DNA from: Methylobacterium soli | Lineage (GTDB): Bacteria; Pseudomonadota; Alphaproteobacteria; Rhizobiales; Beijerinckiaceae | Assembly: GCF_008806385.1 (NCBI RefSeq) | Contig: NZ_VZZK01000040.1 | Coordinates: forward strand, 1 to 48,635 | Direction: 5' to 3' | DNA length: 48,635 nucleotides | Part shown: positions 19,201 to 25,906 of the stretch, piece after piece | Layout: every line of letters starts with the position of its first letter | Position numbering within the stretch: position 1 is the first letter of the stretch | Translations under genes and position numbers: made by a program | Notes under the pieces: model-generated | What the model was told of the DNA's origin: nothing | Databases searched by the model: none | Seen by the model: the letters and a program-made list of their open reading frames with translations, nothing else

Positions 19201-19538
19201 TTCGGGCAAAGGGTGCCGGCATTCACGGGCGAGCGCGGATCCCCCTCCACGTGGATCGGACGGCCGTTCTTGGCGTAGATGAGCTGGCTGCAGCCCACCG
19301 CGCAGAAGGGGCAGATGCTGGTGCCGACCCGGTCGGCCTGTTCCAGCCGCGGCCGCAGGCGCTCGGAGGCGGAGGATCGGGCGGCGGTCGACTGGACGTC
19401 CTCGCCAGCGAGTTGCCGCGGCAGAGACCAATCCTTCAAAAAGCCCGACAGACGCGCCCCGACGCCCTTGCCGACGATCCTGCCCACGGCCTTGCCGCGC
19501 TTGCGCCAGGGTTCCGGTCCATGCCCATCCCGCGCCAT
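16287..19538 (-). CDS. fdoG: Formate dehydrogenase alpha subunit, selenoprotein (TGA at 18891-18893 read as Sec216)
   Basis: 1083 residues if the in-frame TGA is decoded as selenocysteine. The start is ATG 19538, with GGAGGCGAG just upstream. Residues near 85-121 bind [4Fe-4S]: CPFCAVGC, then CPKG. Around the TGA the reading is NQARI-U-HSSSVPSLGTSFGRG, matching the active site of FdnG/FdoG (NQARV-U-HGPTVASLAPTFGRG); the His after Sec is the conserved catalytic one. The molybdopterin-guanine-dinucleotide domains follow (IIEMGSNIAENHP, IHVDPRFTRTSA, GLGKLDWLVVRDFAMTETANFW, C-terminal HRDWTVLSSLRGEIEVRAMVT). It oxidises formate to CO2. No twin-arginine signal or hydrophobic leader is visible in the first 85 residues. 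A naive reading gives two broken genes, 18891-19538 and 16287-18878. It overlaps the downstream 115-residue gene. The symbol indicates similarity, not orthology. Confidence 0.93.
18861..18893 (-). promoter_or_regulatory. Selenocysteine TGA codon with a bacterial SECIS-like hairpin
   Basis: On the mRNA strand the TGA (18893-18891) is followed by 11 bases and then GGTGCCCAGTCTGGGTACC (18879-18861), which folds as a seven-pair stem (GGUGCCC with GGGUACC, one G-U pair) closed by A-U over a GUC loop. In E. coli fdhF/fdnG the SelB-binding apical GU lies about 20 bases after UGA; here the loop G is also at +20. The elongation factor SelB and tRNA-Sec would be needed from elsewhere in the genome. Confidence 0.85.
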
Positions 19539-19826
19539 CTCGCCTCCGCTGCCCGAACGGGCCTTCGCCGCCGGCCGACGCGTGAAACGCCGCTCCGCAG
19601 GCATCGTGCCTGTCCCGGCAACCGTGAGAGGCCCGCAGGGTTCCTGAGGCCGGCTCTCGGCGCCGATGCGTCGCAGCGGTTCCGGGACGACGCGGGCCCA
19701 TGCCCATGCCCATGCGGGGCGGCGTCGGCGCGATCGCACCCGGAACGGAAACATGCGCGTGCCTGGAACGTTTCGAAGCTGTCGGGCCGGTCGGTCACGC
19801 CATCCTGAACGCAAGGCCGGAACCGA
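19539..19826. promoter_or_regulatory. Divergent intergenic region of the formate dehydrogenase locus
   Basis: 288 bases between the oppositely directed alpha gene and the beta/NrfD operon; it must hold both promoters. It contains CCCATG repeats (19695-19715) but no -35/-10 pair that I trust. Confidence 0.4.
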
Positions 19827-20045
19827 ATGCCCAAGATGCGCGGCGTCATCACCATCGCACAGGAGAGCCGCTTCCAGCTCACGGACGCGGACGGCGTCTC
19901 GCACCTCTTCGTCCTGTCCCCGCACATGCTAGCGGAGAACGACGACCTCGAGCCGCTGCAGCAGAGCCAGGCACCGGTTCAGGTGACCTATTCCCGCGCC
20001 CGCAACGTCATCGGCTACTTGGCCGAGCGCCTCGAGCGGATCTGA
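19827..20045 (+). CDS. Unknown small protein leading the formate dehydrogenase beta operon
   Basis: 72 residues, ATG 19827, seven bases before the beta gene. The sequence MPKMRGVITIAQESRFQLTD ... HLFVLSPHM ... PVQVTYSRARNVIGYLAERLERI suggests a small beta-rich domain. It has no cysteine, signal or membrane helix. I do not recognise a named family. Its tight position before the iron-sulfur subunit, divergent from the alpha subunit, suggests a role with this enzyme, for example in expression or assembly, but nothing in the sequence proves it. Confidence 0.75.
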   Translation: MPKMRGVITIAQESRFQLTDADGVSHLFVLSPHMLAENDDLEPLQQSQAPVQVTYSRARNVIGYLAERLERI

Positions 20046-20052
20046 GGGCGCG

Positions 20053-20967
20053 ATGAATATCCTGCACATGCATCCCCGCGCGGCGGAGCATCATCAGTCG
20101 AACCTGGACCGCCTGATTCCGGACGAGTCCGAACTGACGGCGGGCGTGAAGATCGAGGCCGGTCGATCCTACGGGTTCTTCACCGACACCACCGTCTGCA
20201 TCGGCTGCAAGGCCTGCGAGGTCGCCTGCAAGGAGTGGAACAACCTGCCGGCCGACAATCTCGGCATGACCGGCCAGAGCTTCGACAACACGGGCGCCCT
20301 CTCGGCCAACACCTGGCGCCATGTCGCCTTCGTGGAGAAGTCCGGTGCCGGCGGCATCCGGGATGGGGTCGAGCAGCCGTTCCAGAGCGGCTGGCTGATG
20401 ATGAGCGACGTCTGCAAGCATTGCCACCACGCGCCCTGCATGGAAGCCTGCCCGACGGGCGCGCTGTTCAAGACCGAGTTCGACACCGTCGTGGTGCAGC
20501 AGGACATCTGCAACGGCTGCGGCTACTGCGTCCCGGCCTGCCCGTTCGGGGTGGTCGAGGTGAGCAAGCTCGACGGCAAGGCCCACAAATGCACCCTCTG
20601 CTATGATCGCCTGAAGGGCGGCCTGGAGCCGGCCTGCGCCAAATCCTGCCCGACCGACTCGATCCAGTTCGGCGAACTCTCCGACCTGCAGGAGCGGGCG
20701 GCACGACGGGTCGAGGATCTGCACGCGCGGGGCGTTCCGTCGGCCTATCTCTACGGGACGCCGGGCGCGCCCGGCGCGACGGGGGGCATGAGCCACCTCA
20801 ACGCCTTCTTCCTGCTCACGGACCGGCCCGAGGTCTACAACCTGCCCTCCGCGCCGACGCGGCCCTCGCGCCGGGTTGCGCCGAGCCTGTTCTCGGGCCT
20901 CGCGACGGTGGCGGGCCTGACGCTGGCCGCCGCCTTCCTGTTCGCCGAATCGGAGCGCCGTCCGTGA
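20053..20967 (+). CDS. fdoH: Formate dehydrogenase beta subunit, four [4Fe-4S] ferredoxin protein
   Basis: 304 residues. Four cysteine groups typical of FdnH/FdoH and the wider DMSO reductase beta family: CIGCKACEVACK (near 51), CKHCHHAPCMEACP (near 121), CNGCGYCVPACP (near 153), and CTLCYDRLKGG followed by CAKSCP (near 180-200). It passes electrons from the molybdenum site to the membrane partner. Near the C-terminus (about 275-298) APSLFSGLATVAGLTLAAAF is a single membrane helix, the anchor found in FDH-N beta subunits. It lies seven bases after the small protein and overlaps the NrfD gene by four bases (GTGA). Its alpha partner is on the opposite strand, unlike the usual alpha-beta-gamma order. 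Confidence 0.92.
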   Translation: MNILHMHPRAAEHHQSNLDRLIPDESELTAGVKIEAGRSYGFFTDTTVCIGCKACEVACKEWNNLPADNLGMTGQSFDNTGALSANTWRHVAFVEKSGAGGIRDGVEQPFQSGWLMMSDVCKHCHHAPCMEACPTGALFKTEFDTVVVQQDICNGCGYCVPACPFGVVEVSKLDGKAHKCTLCYDRLKGGLEPACAKSCPTDSIQFGELSDLQERAARRVEDLHARGVPSAYLYGTPGAPGATGGMSHLNAFFLLTDRPEVYNLPSAPTRPSRRVAPSLFSGLATVAGLTLAAAFLFAESERRP

Positions 20968-22040
20968 CCGCCTCCTACACAGTGCTCGAGCGCGGGCCGG
21001 TCGATCCGCCGGACCGTCCGGATTCCGCGGCCGAGCGCGACATGCCGCGCCCGGCCGGCACCGACGCGGTCTGGCGCGGCCCGACCTATTACGGACGGCA
21101 AGCGCTGAAGCCCGCGCCCTTCGAGGCGAACGTCGTCGGCGGCTACGTCTTCCTGGCAGGATTGTCGGGGGCGAGCGCGCTGATCGCGACGGTCGCGGAT
21201 CTCTCGATGGGGCGGCGGGCCGAGGCGCTGGTGCGCCGGGGCCGCTACACCGCGATGCTGGCGCCGACGCTCGGCTCGGCCCTCCTCGCCTACGACCTGC
21301 ACACGCCGGAGCGCTTCTACAACATGTTCCGGGTCGCCAAGGGCACCTCGCCCATGTCGATCGGCACCTGGATTCTCATGAGCTTCTCGGGCGCCGCGAG
21401 CCTCTGCGCGGCGGCTCAATTCGCGGCCGATCGCGGCGTCGGGCCCGCGCGGGGCATCGCCCGCGCGGCGAGCCTGCCCGCGGCGCTCGCGGGGGCGGGC
21501 CTCGCGACCTACACGGCGGCGCTCTTCGCCGCGACCTCGACCCCTCTCTGGGCCGCGGCCCCGCGGGCGCTGGCGGTGCGATTCGGCTCCTCGGCCATCG
21601 CCAGCGGAGCCGCGGCCCTCTGGCTCGGCGAGCGCGACGGGGGCCTGACGCGGCGCCTCGAAACGCTGGCCGCCGCCGCACTCGCGGTCGATCTGACCGC
21701 CGACGCGGTCTCGGCTTTGATCTATCGGCGCACCGGCGTCGCACCGGCTCTGTCGGGCCCCGCCGGGATGGTGGAGAAGGTTCTGGCGACGGGGCTCGGC
21801 GCAGCCTTGCCCCTCGGCCTCTACGCCGCGTCGCGCCTCGCCGGGCATCGGCCCACCCGCGGCCAGGGCGCCCTCGCGGCGCTCGCGGTGCTGGCAGGCG
21901 GCGCTCTCCTGCGCATCTCGATGATCAAGGCCGGCGAGACCTCGGCCCGCCGGCCCGACATCAGCTTCCGCTTCATGCAGCCCGACAACCTGCCCGAGGC
22001 TGACCCGGCGCGGGACCGGCCGACGATCGGGCGCGGCTGA
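20964..22040 (+). CDS. NrfD/PsrC-type quinone-reactive membrane subunit
   Basis: 358 residues from a GTG overlapping the beta stop codon. About eight membrane segments (for example GGYVFLAGLSGASALIATVA, YTAMLAPTLGSALLAYDL, MSIGTWILMSFSGAASLCAA, AALAVLAGGALLRISMIKAG) and the family-like DLHTPERFYNMFRVAKGTSPMS block between helices 2 and 3. NrfD proteins exchange electrons between an iron-sulfur subunit and the quinone pool without heme. Here it replaces the cytochrome b556 gamma subunit normally paired with FdnG/FdnH-type proteins; I see no four-helix cytochrome pattern with heme histidines. It would make formate oxidation quinone-linked. Confidence 0.85.
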   Translation: MTASYTVLERGPVDPPDRPDSAAERDMPRPAGTDAVWRGPTYYGRQALKPAPFEANVVGGYVFLAGLSGASALIATVADLSMGRRAEALVRRGRYTAMLAPTLGSALLAYDLHTPERFYNMFRVAKGTSPMSIGTWILMSFSGAASLCAAAQFAADRGVGPARGIARAASLPAALAGAGLATYTAALFAATSTPLWAAAPRALAVRFGSSAIASGAAALWLGERDGGLTRRLETLAAAALAVDLTADAVSALIYRRTGVAPALSGPAGMVEKVLATGLGAALPLGLYAASRLAGHRPTRGQGALAALAVLAGGALLRISMIKAGETSARRPDISFRFMQPDNLPEADPARDRPTIGRG

Positions 22041-22051
22041 GACTCGCGCCT

Positions 22052-22076
22052 CCGGGCGGGTGCGGGACCCGCCCGG
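22052..22076. terminator. Hairpin between convergent genes
   Basis: CCGGGCGGGT (22052-22061) pairs with ACCCGCCCGG (22067-22076) over a GCGGG loop: a perfect 10-pair stem in the 41-base gap between the NrfD gene and the convergent secreted protein gene. There is no U-tract, so it may work with other factors or in both directions only weakly. Confidence 0.6.
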
Positions 22077-22081
22077 CCGGC

Positions 22082-22702
22082 TCAATCCTCCTCGTCCGGC
22101 TCCTCGTAGGGCCGGTAGGTGCGAAGCGTCCGCCCATCCGGGAACTGGACCGAACGGCTATGGACCACGATGTAGCCGGCCCGCTGCGCCGCCTCGATCC
22201 GCCGCGCGCGGTCGTCGCTGAGCGTGTAGCCATAGACCGGGGGAGCGACGCGACCGACCGGGTAGGCACCCGGATACGGCGTGGCGTAGCGGCCGGGCAG
22301 GGGCGTGACCGCATAGGGACCGAAGCGCGGCACCGCGAGGGGCCGGACCCGGGTCGGGTGCAGGGTCGCAACGCGGGCGCGCCTCGCCTCGCGGCGTGCC
22401 ACGCGGGGGCGCGGGCGGGCCTCGGCCGTGACGGTCCGGCGATTCGCCCGGCGGGCGGCCCGAATCCGTCGCGGAGCCTCGGCCCGGGCGGCGGATTTCT
22501 CGGCAGCGGCCTCGGCGGCCCGGCCGGCGGGGGCCCGCTCCACGGGATTCGTGCTGCCGCGGACCGGGGGATCGGTCCAGGGGCGCGCGGCCTGGGGGGC
22601 GGATTCGGGCGGGGTCGGGTCCTGTGCGCGGCTTGCCGGCGCGCCGAGGGCAAGGCTCAGCACCAGGGCGGCGCCGAGGCCGCAACGCGCTCCGATCAGC
22701 AT
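22082..22702 (-). CDS. Secreted Arg/Ala/Pro-rich protein of unknown function
   Basis: 206 residues, starting at MLIGARCG with GGGAGAGCG just before the ATG (an in-frame start 22 codons earlier is less likely). Residues 1-27 are a signal peptide (LGAALVLSLALGAPASRAQD). The middle is rich in Arg, Ala and Pro without clear repeats; the C-terminal 60 residues are more ordered (PVYGYTLSDDRARRIEAAQRAGYIVVHSRSVQFPDGRTLRTYRPYEEPDEED) and probably form the functional part. I do not recognise the family. A basic periplasmic protein that could bind nucleic acid or polyanions is conceivable, not shown. It stands alone and is convergent with the formate dehydrogenase operon. Confidence 0.65.
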   Translation of the reverse strand: MLIGARCGLGAALVLSLALGAPASRAQDPTPPESAPQAARPWTDPPVRGSTNPVERAPAGRAAEAAAEKSAARAEAPRRIRAARRANRRTVTAEARPRPRVARREARRARVATLHPTRVRPLAVPRFGPYAVTPLPGRYATPYPGAYPVGRVAPPVYGYTLSDDRARRIEAAQRAGYIVVHSRSVQFPDGRTLRTYRPYEEPDEED

Positions 22703-23183
22703 GACGCTCTCCCGGCTCCTCGGTGCAGGGCAATTCCCGGATGGCACGGCCCTCGGGATGGCAGGCAACCCCGACGACGATCTCGTCGGGACCGCGGCTG
22801 CGTGCGCAGAAGCGTAACCGAGCGGGGTTCGGGCGTCTAGAAATCTCCGGAAGGACGGTTGCCGAAAATGCAGCCTTGGGTGGAATCATCGCCAGAGATC
22901 GGCCGATTGGACCGTTATCGCGCCAAACCCTGGATGTACATCGGCAAACGTTCACCCCTGAAAAAGTACTAGAAATCAAGCTTGAATCATTAGTACCATC
23001 ATATGTTATTGGCGTAGCGCCCAACCTGCGCCGAAATCGCACACTGAGGAAGAGCAGGGAGATCGGCAGGCACCCGTAGGCTGCGCAAGCTGAACTGCAG
23101 GGGCTCAGACCGATTGCCACGCGTACTCTGCGGATGCTTGCGGGCATCCTATGCGTGCCTGTGGGGACGGGAGTCACAGTGAG
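22703..23183. promoter_or_regulatory. AT-rich intergenic region before the Crp/Fnr gene
   Basis: No gene. From about 22860 to 23040 the base composition falls sharply, with TTAGTACC at 22991 (inverse of GGTACTAA before the Pel-like operon) and short palindromes AGTACT, CAAGCTTG and CATATG close together. It probably holds promoters for the divergent secreted protein and the regulator. No FNR-type TTGAT-N4-ATCAA box seen. Confidence 0.4.
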
Positions 23184-24032
23184 ATGAACGAGACCAACAT
23201 CAGGTTGTGCATCCCGGAGGTGAGCGCCACGCTCCTGAACGGTGCCGCATTGGTCGCTCCGCGGGACGTGCAGGGCGTCGCGCATCGGCCTCCACCCGGG
23301 AGCAACGGCCTCCTGGATGCCCTCTTGCGCGGCGCGCCCCAGAACTGGGTCGAGGAACTCGAGGCCGTGACGATGACGGCCGGCGAGGCGCTGGTGCAGA
23401 CGGGGACGAGCCCCGCCTACGTCACCTTCCCGACCGGAGGCCTCGTCTCCGTCCTCGTGCGCAGCGGCCCGGCCGCGAATGCCGAGGTCGAGGTGGCGAT
23501 GGTCGGCCGTCACGATCTCGTGGGCGCGTCGGCGCTCCTCGGGACCGATCCGGCCTCCCACCGGGCCGTCGTCCAGGTCGGCGCGCCGGCCTACCGGGTC
23601 TCCGCGGCCGCGATTCGGCGCCTGATGGAGACGTGCCCGCCGGCCCGGGCCCTGCTCCTGCGCTACGTGCGCATGGGCCTGGAGGAGGCCTATCAGATCG
23701 CGGCCTGCAACAGCCGCCACTCTCTGGAGAAGCGCCTGTGCCGGTGGCTGCTCCAGGCTCACCAGCGCCTCGAGAGCGACACGCTCCCGTTCACCCACGA
23801 CCATATCGCGCAGATGCTCGGTGTGCGCCGGGCGAGCGTGACGGTCGCCCTCCACATCATCGAGGGCGAGCGGCTGATCCGCTCGACGCGCGGCCGGGTC
23901 GATCTCCTCGACCGGACGCGGCTGCAGAACGCCGCTTGCGATTGCTGCGGCGCCATCGCGCATAATCGTCGCGTGCTGAGCCTCGATGGCAGCCTCGAAC
24001 GGGCCGCGGCTCCCTCCTGCACGCCCTGCTGA
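23184..24032 (+). CDS. Crp/Fnr-family transcription regulator
   Basis: 282 residues from ATG 23184 (the open frame starts 11 codons earlier). Residues about 45-175 form a cyclic-nucleotide-binding-type beta roll (EALVQTGTSPAYVTFPTGGLVSVLV, GRHDLVGASALLG), followed by the dimer helix and an HTH_Crp winged helix (EKRLCRWLLQAHQ, FTHDHIAQMLGVRRASVTVA, LIRSTRGRVDLLDRTRLQ). The Fnr N-terminal four-Cys oxygen sensor is absent, and the cAMP-binding signature is not evident, so the signal is unknown. The C-terminal tail has paired cysteines (CDCCGAI and SCTPC), seen in several alphaproteobacterial Crp-like proteins. It precedes the P450 genes but is separated from them by a strong hairpin, so co-transcription is unlikely. 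Confidence 0.85.
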   Translation: MNETNIRLCIPEVSATLLNGAALVAPRDVQGVAHRPPPGSNGLLDALLRGAPQNWVEELEAVTMTAGEALVQTGTSPAYVTFPTGGLVSVLVRSGPAANAEVEVAMVGRHDLVGASALLGTDPASHRAVVQVGAPAYRVSAAAIRRLMETCPPARALLLRYVRMGLEEAYQIAACNSRHSLEKRLCRWLLQAHQRLESDTLPFTHDHIAQMLGVRRASVTVALHIIEGERLIRSTRGRVDLLDRTRLQNAACDCCGAIAHNRRVLSLDGSLERAAAPSCTPC

Positions 24033-24037
24033 GGCCG

Positions 24038-24061
24038 AGCGGGGGCGGGACAACCCCCGCT
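24038..24061 (+). terminator. Hairpin directly after the Crp/Fnr stop codon
   Basis: AGCGGGGG (24038-24045) pairs with CCCCCGCT (24054-24061), an eight-pair stem with loop CGGGACAA, six bases after the stop. No U-tract follows. Confidence 0.4.
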
Positions 24062-24095
24062 CCGGTCCCACCGGGGCGATCGCGAACCTGATCTG

Positions 24096-24130
24096 AACCG
24101 CGCCGGGCGCTCGCGACGCCCGGCGCGGTT
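24096..24130 (+). terminator. Strong hairpin terminator between the regulator and the P450 operon
   Basis: AACCGCGCCGGGCG (24096-24109) pairs perfectly with CGCCCGGCGCGGTT (24117-24130), 14 pairs with a seven-base loop, followed by CCGTTT. This is the best terminator in the window. Confidence 0.75.
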
Positions 24131-24334
24131 CCGTTTGCCGCACGATCCTTGGCGGCACGGGATCCAGAGCCAGGCCGGGCGCGCCTGCCGGGTCTCCGAC
24201 GGCACCGGGCGGCGTCGTCCGCGAGCCAGTCCATACCCGGCCTGACCCGGGCGCGGCCCCAACGCCGATCGAGAACCGCGGCCTCTCGGGAAGGATGGGT
24301 GGAACCGCCGAGGCTGGTTCGGCTTTCCGCATCC

Positions 24335-24583
24335 ATGCCCGATCCTGACAGCCAAGCCACCCCCGACCCTTCCCCGCTCCGGGTCTTGGTCGATCTCAAT
24401 CGCTGCCAGGCCTACGCCCAGTGCTGCTACGCGGCGCCCGCGCATTTCGCGATCGAGGGCCGCGAAGCCTTGTTTTACGACCCTGCGCCGCCCGCCGGGA
24501 TGCGCGCCGAGATCGAGCGGGCCCGCATCTCCTGCCCGGTCCAGGCGATCCGCGTCGAGGTTCCGGGGCAGGGGCTCCTGTGA
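24335..24583 (+). CDS. Ferredoxin, [3Fe-4S] P450-type
   Basis: 82 residues, starting at MPDPDSQATPD. Cluster cysteines: CQAYAQC near residues 24-30, where the usual second Cys of a 4Fe cluster is Ala, and a late CPVQAI, the pattern of [3Fe-4S] ferredoxins that reduce bacterial P450s. It begins the operon ferredoxin-reductase-P450 and overlaps the reductase by four bases (GTGA), so the two are coupled. An extra Cys sits next to the second ligand (QCCY). It is soluble and would carry electrons from the reductase to the P450 two genes on. Confidence 0.87.
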   Translation: MPDPDSQATPDPSPLRVLVDLNRCQAYAQCCYAAPAHFAIEGREALFYDPAPPAGMRAEIERARISCPVQAIRVEVPGQGLL

Positions 24584-25860
24584 GCGCCGCCGCATCGCCC
24601 GACCGCGCCGTCGTGGTGGGATCGGGGCTCGCGGGGCTGCGGGGGGCGGAGGCTATGCGCAGGGCCGGGTTCACCGGGTCCCTCACCCTCGTGGGCGCCG
24701 AGGCGCACCGCCCCTACGACCGGCCGCCGCTTTCCAAGCACGTTCTCACCGGAGCGGTCGCGGCGGACGCCACCACCCTGCCGAGCCTCGTGCCGCTCGA
24801 GGCGGAGTGGCGCCTCGGCACGGCCGCGACCGGGCTGGACCGGAAGAACGCCCGGGTCCACCTCGCCGACGGATCGAGCCTGCCCTACGATCGGTTGCTG
24901 ATCGCCACGGGCACCCGGGCGCGCGCCTGGCCGAACCCGCATGAGGGGCGGCTCGCGGGGGTCCACACGCTCCGCAGCCGCGAGGATGCGGCGGCCTTGC
25001 GCGGGGCGCTCGCGGCTGGTCAGCGGCGCGTCCTCGTCATCGGGGGCGGCTTCATCGGCTGCGAGATGGCCTCGGCTTGCGCCGCGCTCGGTATCCCCGT
25101 CACCCTGGTCGAGCCCTCCGCGACGCCGCTGGCGCGGGTCCTCGGTACGCATCTCGGCGACGTGATCGGTGCGATGCACGCCGCGCGCGGCGTCGAGATG
25201 CGCTGCGGCACCGAGGTCGAGTGGCTGGAGGATGACGGCCGGGGCCGCGTCGTCCGTGCCCATCTCGCGGGTGGCGGGCACGTCGAGACCGATCTGGTCG
25301 TCGTCGCGCTCGGCGCCGTGCGCAACACCGAATGGCTCGCGGATTCTGGCCTCGGCGCCGATGCGGGCGGCCTCGATTGCGATGCGGACGGCCATGCCCT
25401 CGACAGTGAGGGCCGGGCCGACACGCGGATCGCCGCGGCCGGCGACGTGGCGCGCTTCCCGCATCCCCTCTACGACGGGCGCCGCGTCGCCCTGGAGCAT
25501 TGGGGGCATGCCGTCGCGCAGGCCGAGCATGCCGGGCGCCTCCTCGCCGGCCGGAGGCCCGACCGGCCCTACGCCGCGGTCCCGACCTTCTGGTCGACGC
25601 AGCACGGGATCAACATCAAGTCGGTGGGCCTGACCGAGGGCGCGGATGGATTCGTGATCGCGCAGGGATCCCCGAAGGAGGGGCGCTTCCTGGCGGTCTA
25701 TGGCCGCGCCGGGCGCTGCATCGCGGCCCTGTCGATCGATTGCGCCCGCTGGCTTCCCGCCTACGCCGCGCAGGTCGCGGCGCGCGCGCCGTTCCCGCCG
25801 ATCCGCGGCGCCACCGACCAGCCCGCGGATCTCGCGGTGCTTCCGCCGGGCTTTCCCTGA
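24580..25860 (+). CDS. FAD/NAD(P)H-dependent ferredoxin reductase
   Basis: 426 residues from a GTG overlapping the ferredoxin stop codon. It has two Rossmann dinucleotide sites: AVVVGSGLAGLRGAEAMR near residue 10 for FAD and RVLVIGGGFIGCEMASACA near 150 for NAD(P)H, with RPYDRPPLSKHVLTG near 42 and RIAAAGDVARFPHP near 285, the hallmarks of putidaredoxin-reductase-like proteins. The C-terminal reductase domain has THGINIKSVGLTEG-like spacing (STQHGINIKSVGL). It transfers electrons from NAD(P)H to the neighbouring [3Fe-4S] ferredoxin. Length and order fit a class I P450 system. Confidence 0.9.
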   Translation: MSAAASPDRAVVVGSGLAGLRGAEAMRRAGFTGSLTLVGAEAHRPYDRPPLSKHVLTGAVAADATTLPSLVPLEAEWRLGTAATGLDRKNARVHLADGSSLPYDRLLIATGTRARAWPNPHEGRLAGVHTLRSREDAAALRGALAAGQRRVLVIGGGFIGCEMASACAALGIPVTLVEPSATPLARVLGTHLGDVIGAMHAARGVEMRCGTEVEWLEDDGRGRVVRAHLAGGGHVETDLVVVALGAVRNTEWLADSGLGADAGGLDCDADGHALDSEGRADTRIAAAGDVARFPHPLYDGRRVALEHWGHAVAQAEHAGRLLAGRRPDRPYAAVPTFWSTQHGINIKSVGLTEGADGFVIAQGSPKEGRFLAVYGRAGRCIAALSIDCARWLPAYAAQVAARAPFPPIRGATDQPADLAVLPPGFP

Positions 25861-25906
25861 GCTCCGACCCCGCACTTCGCTGATCCCGCGCGCCCCAAGG
25901 ACCAAG

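Noticed and set aside
18891..19925. Separate truncated formate dehydrogenase fragment ending at a TGA
   Set aside because: The TGA is read as selenocysteine; fragment and following frame are one gene.
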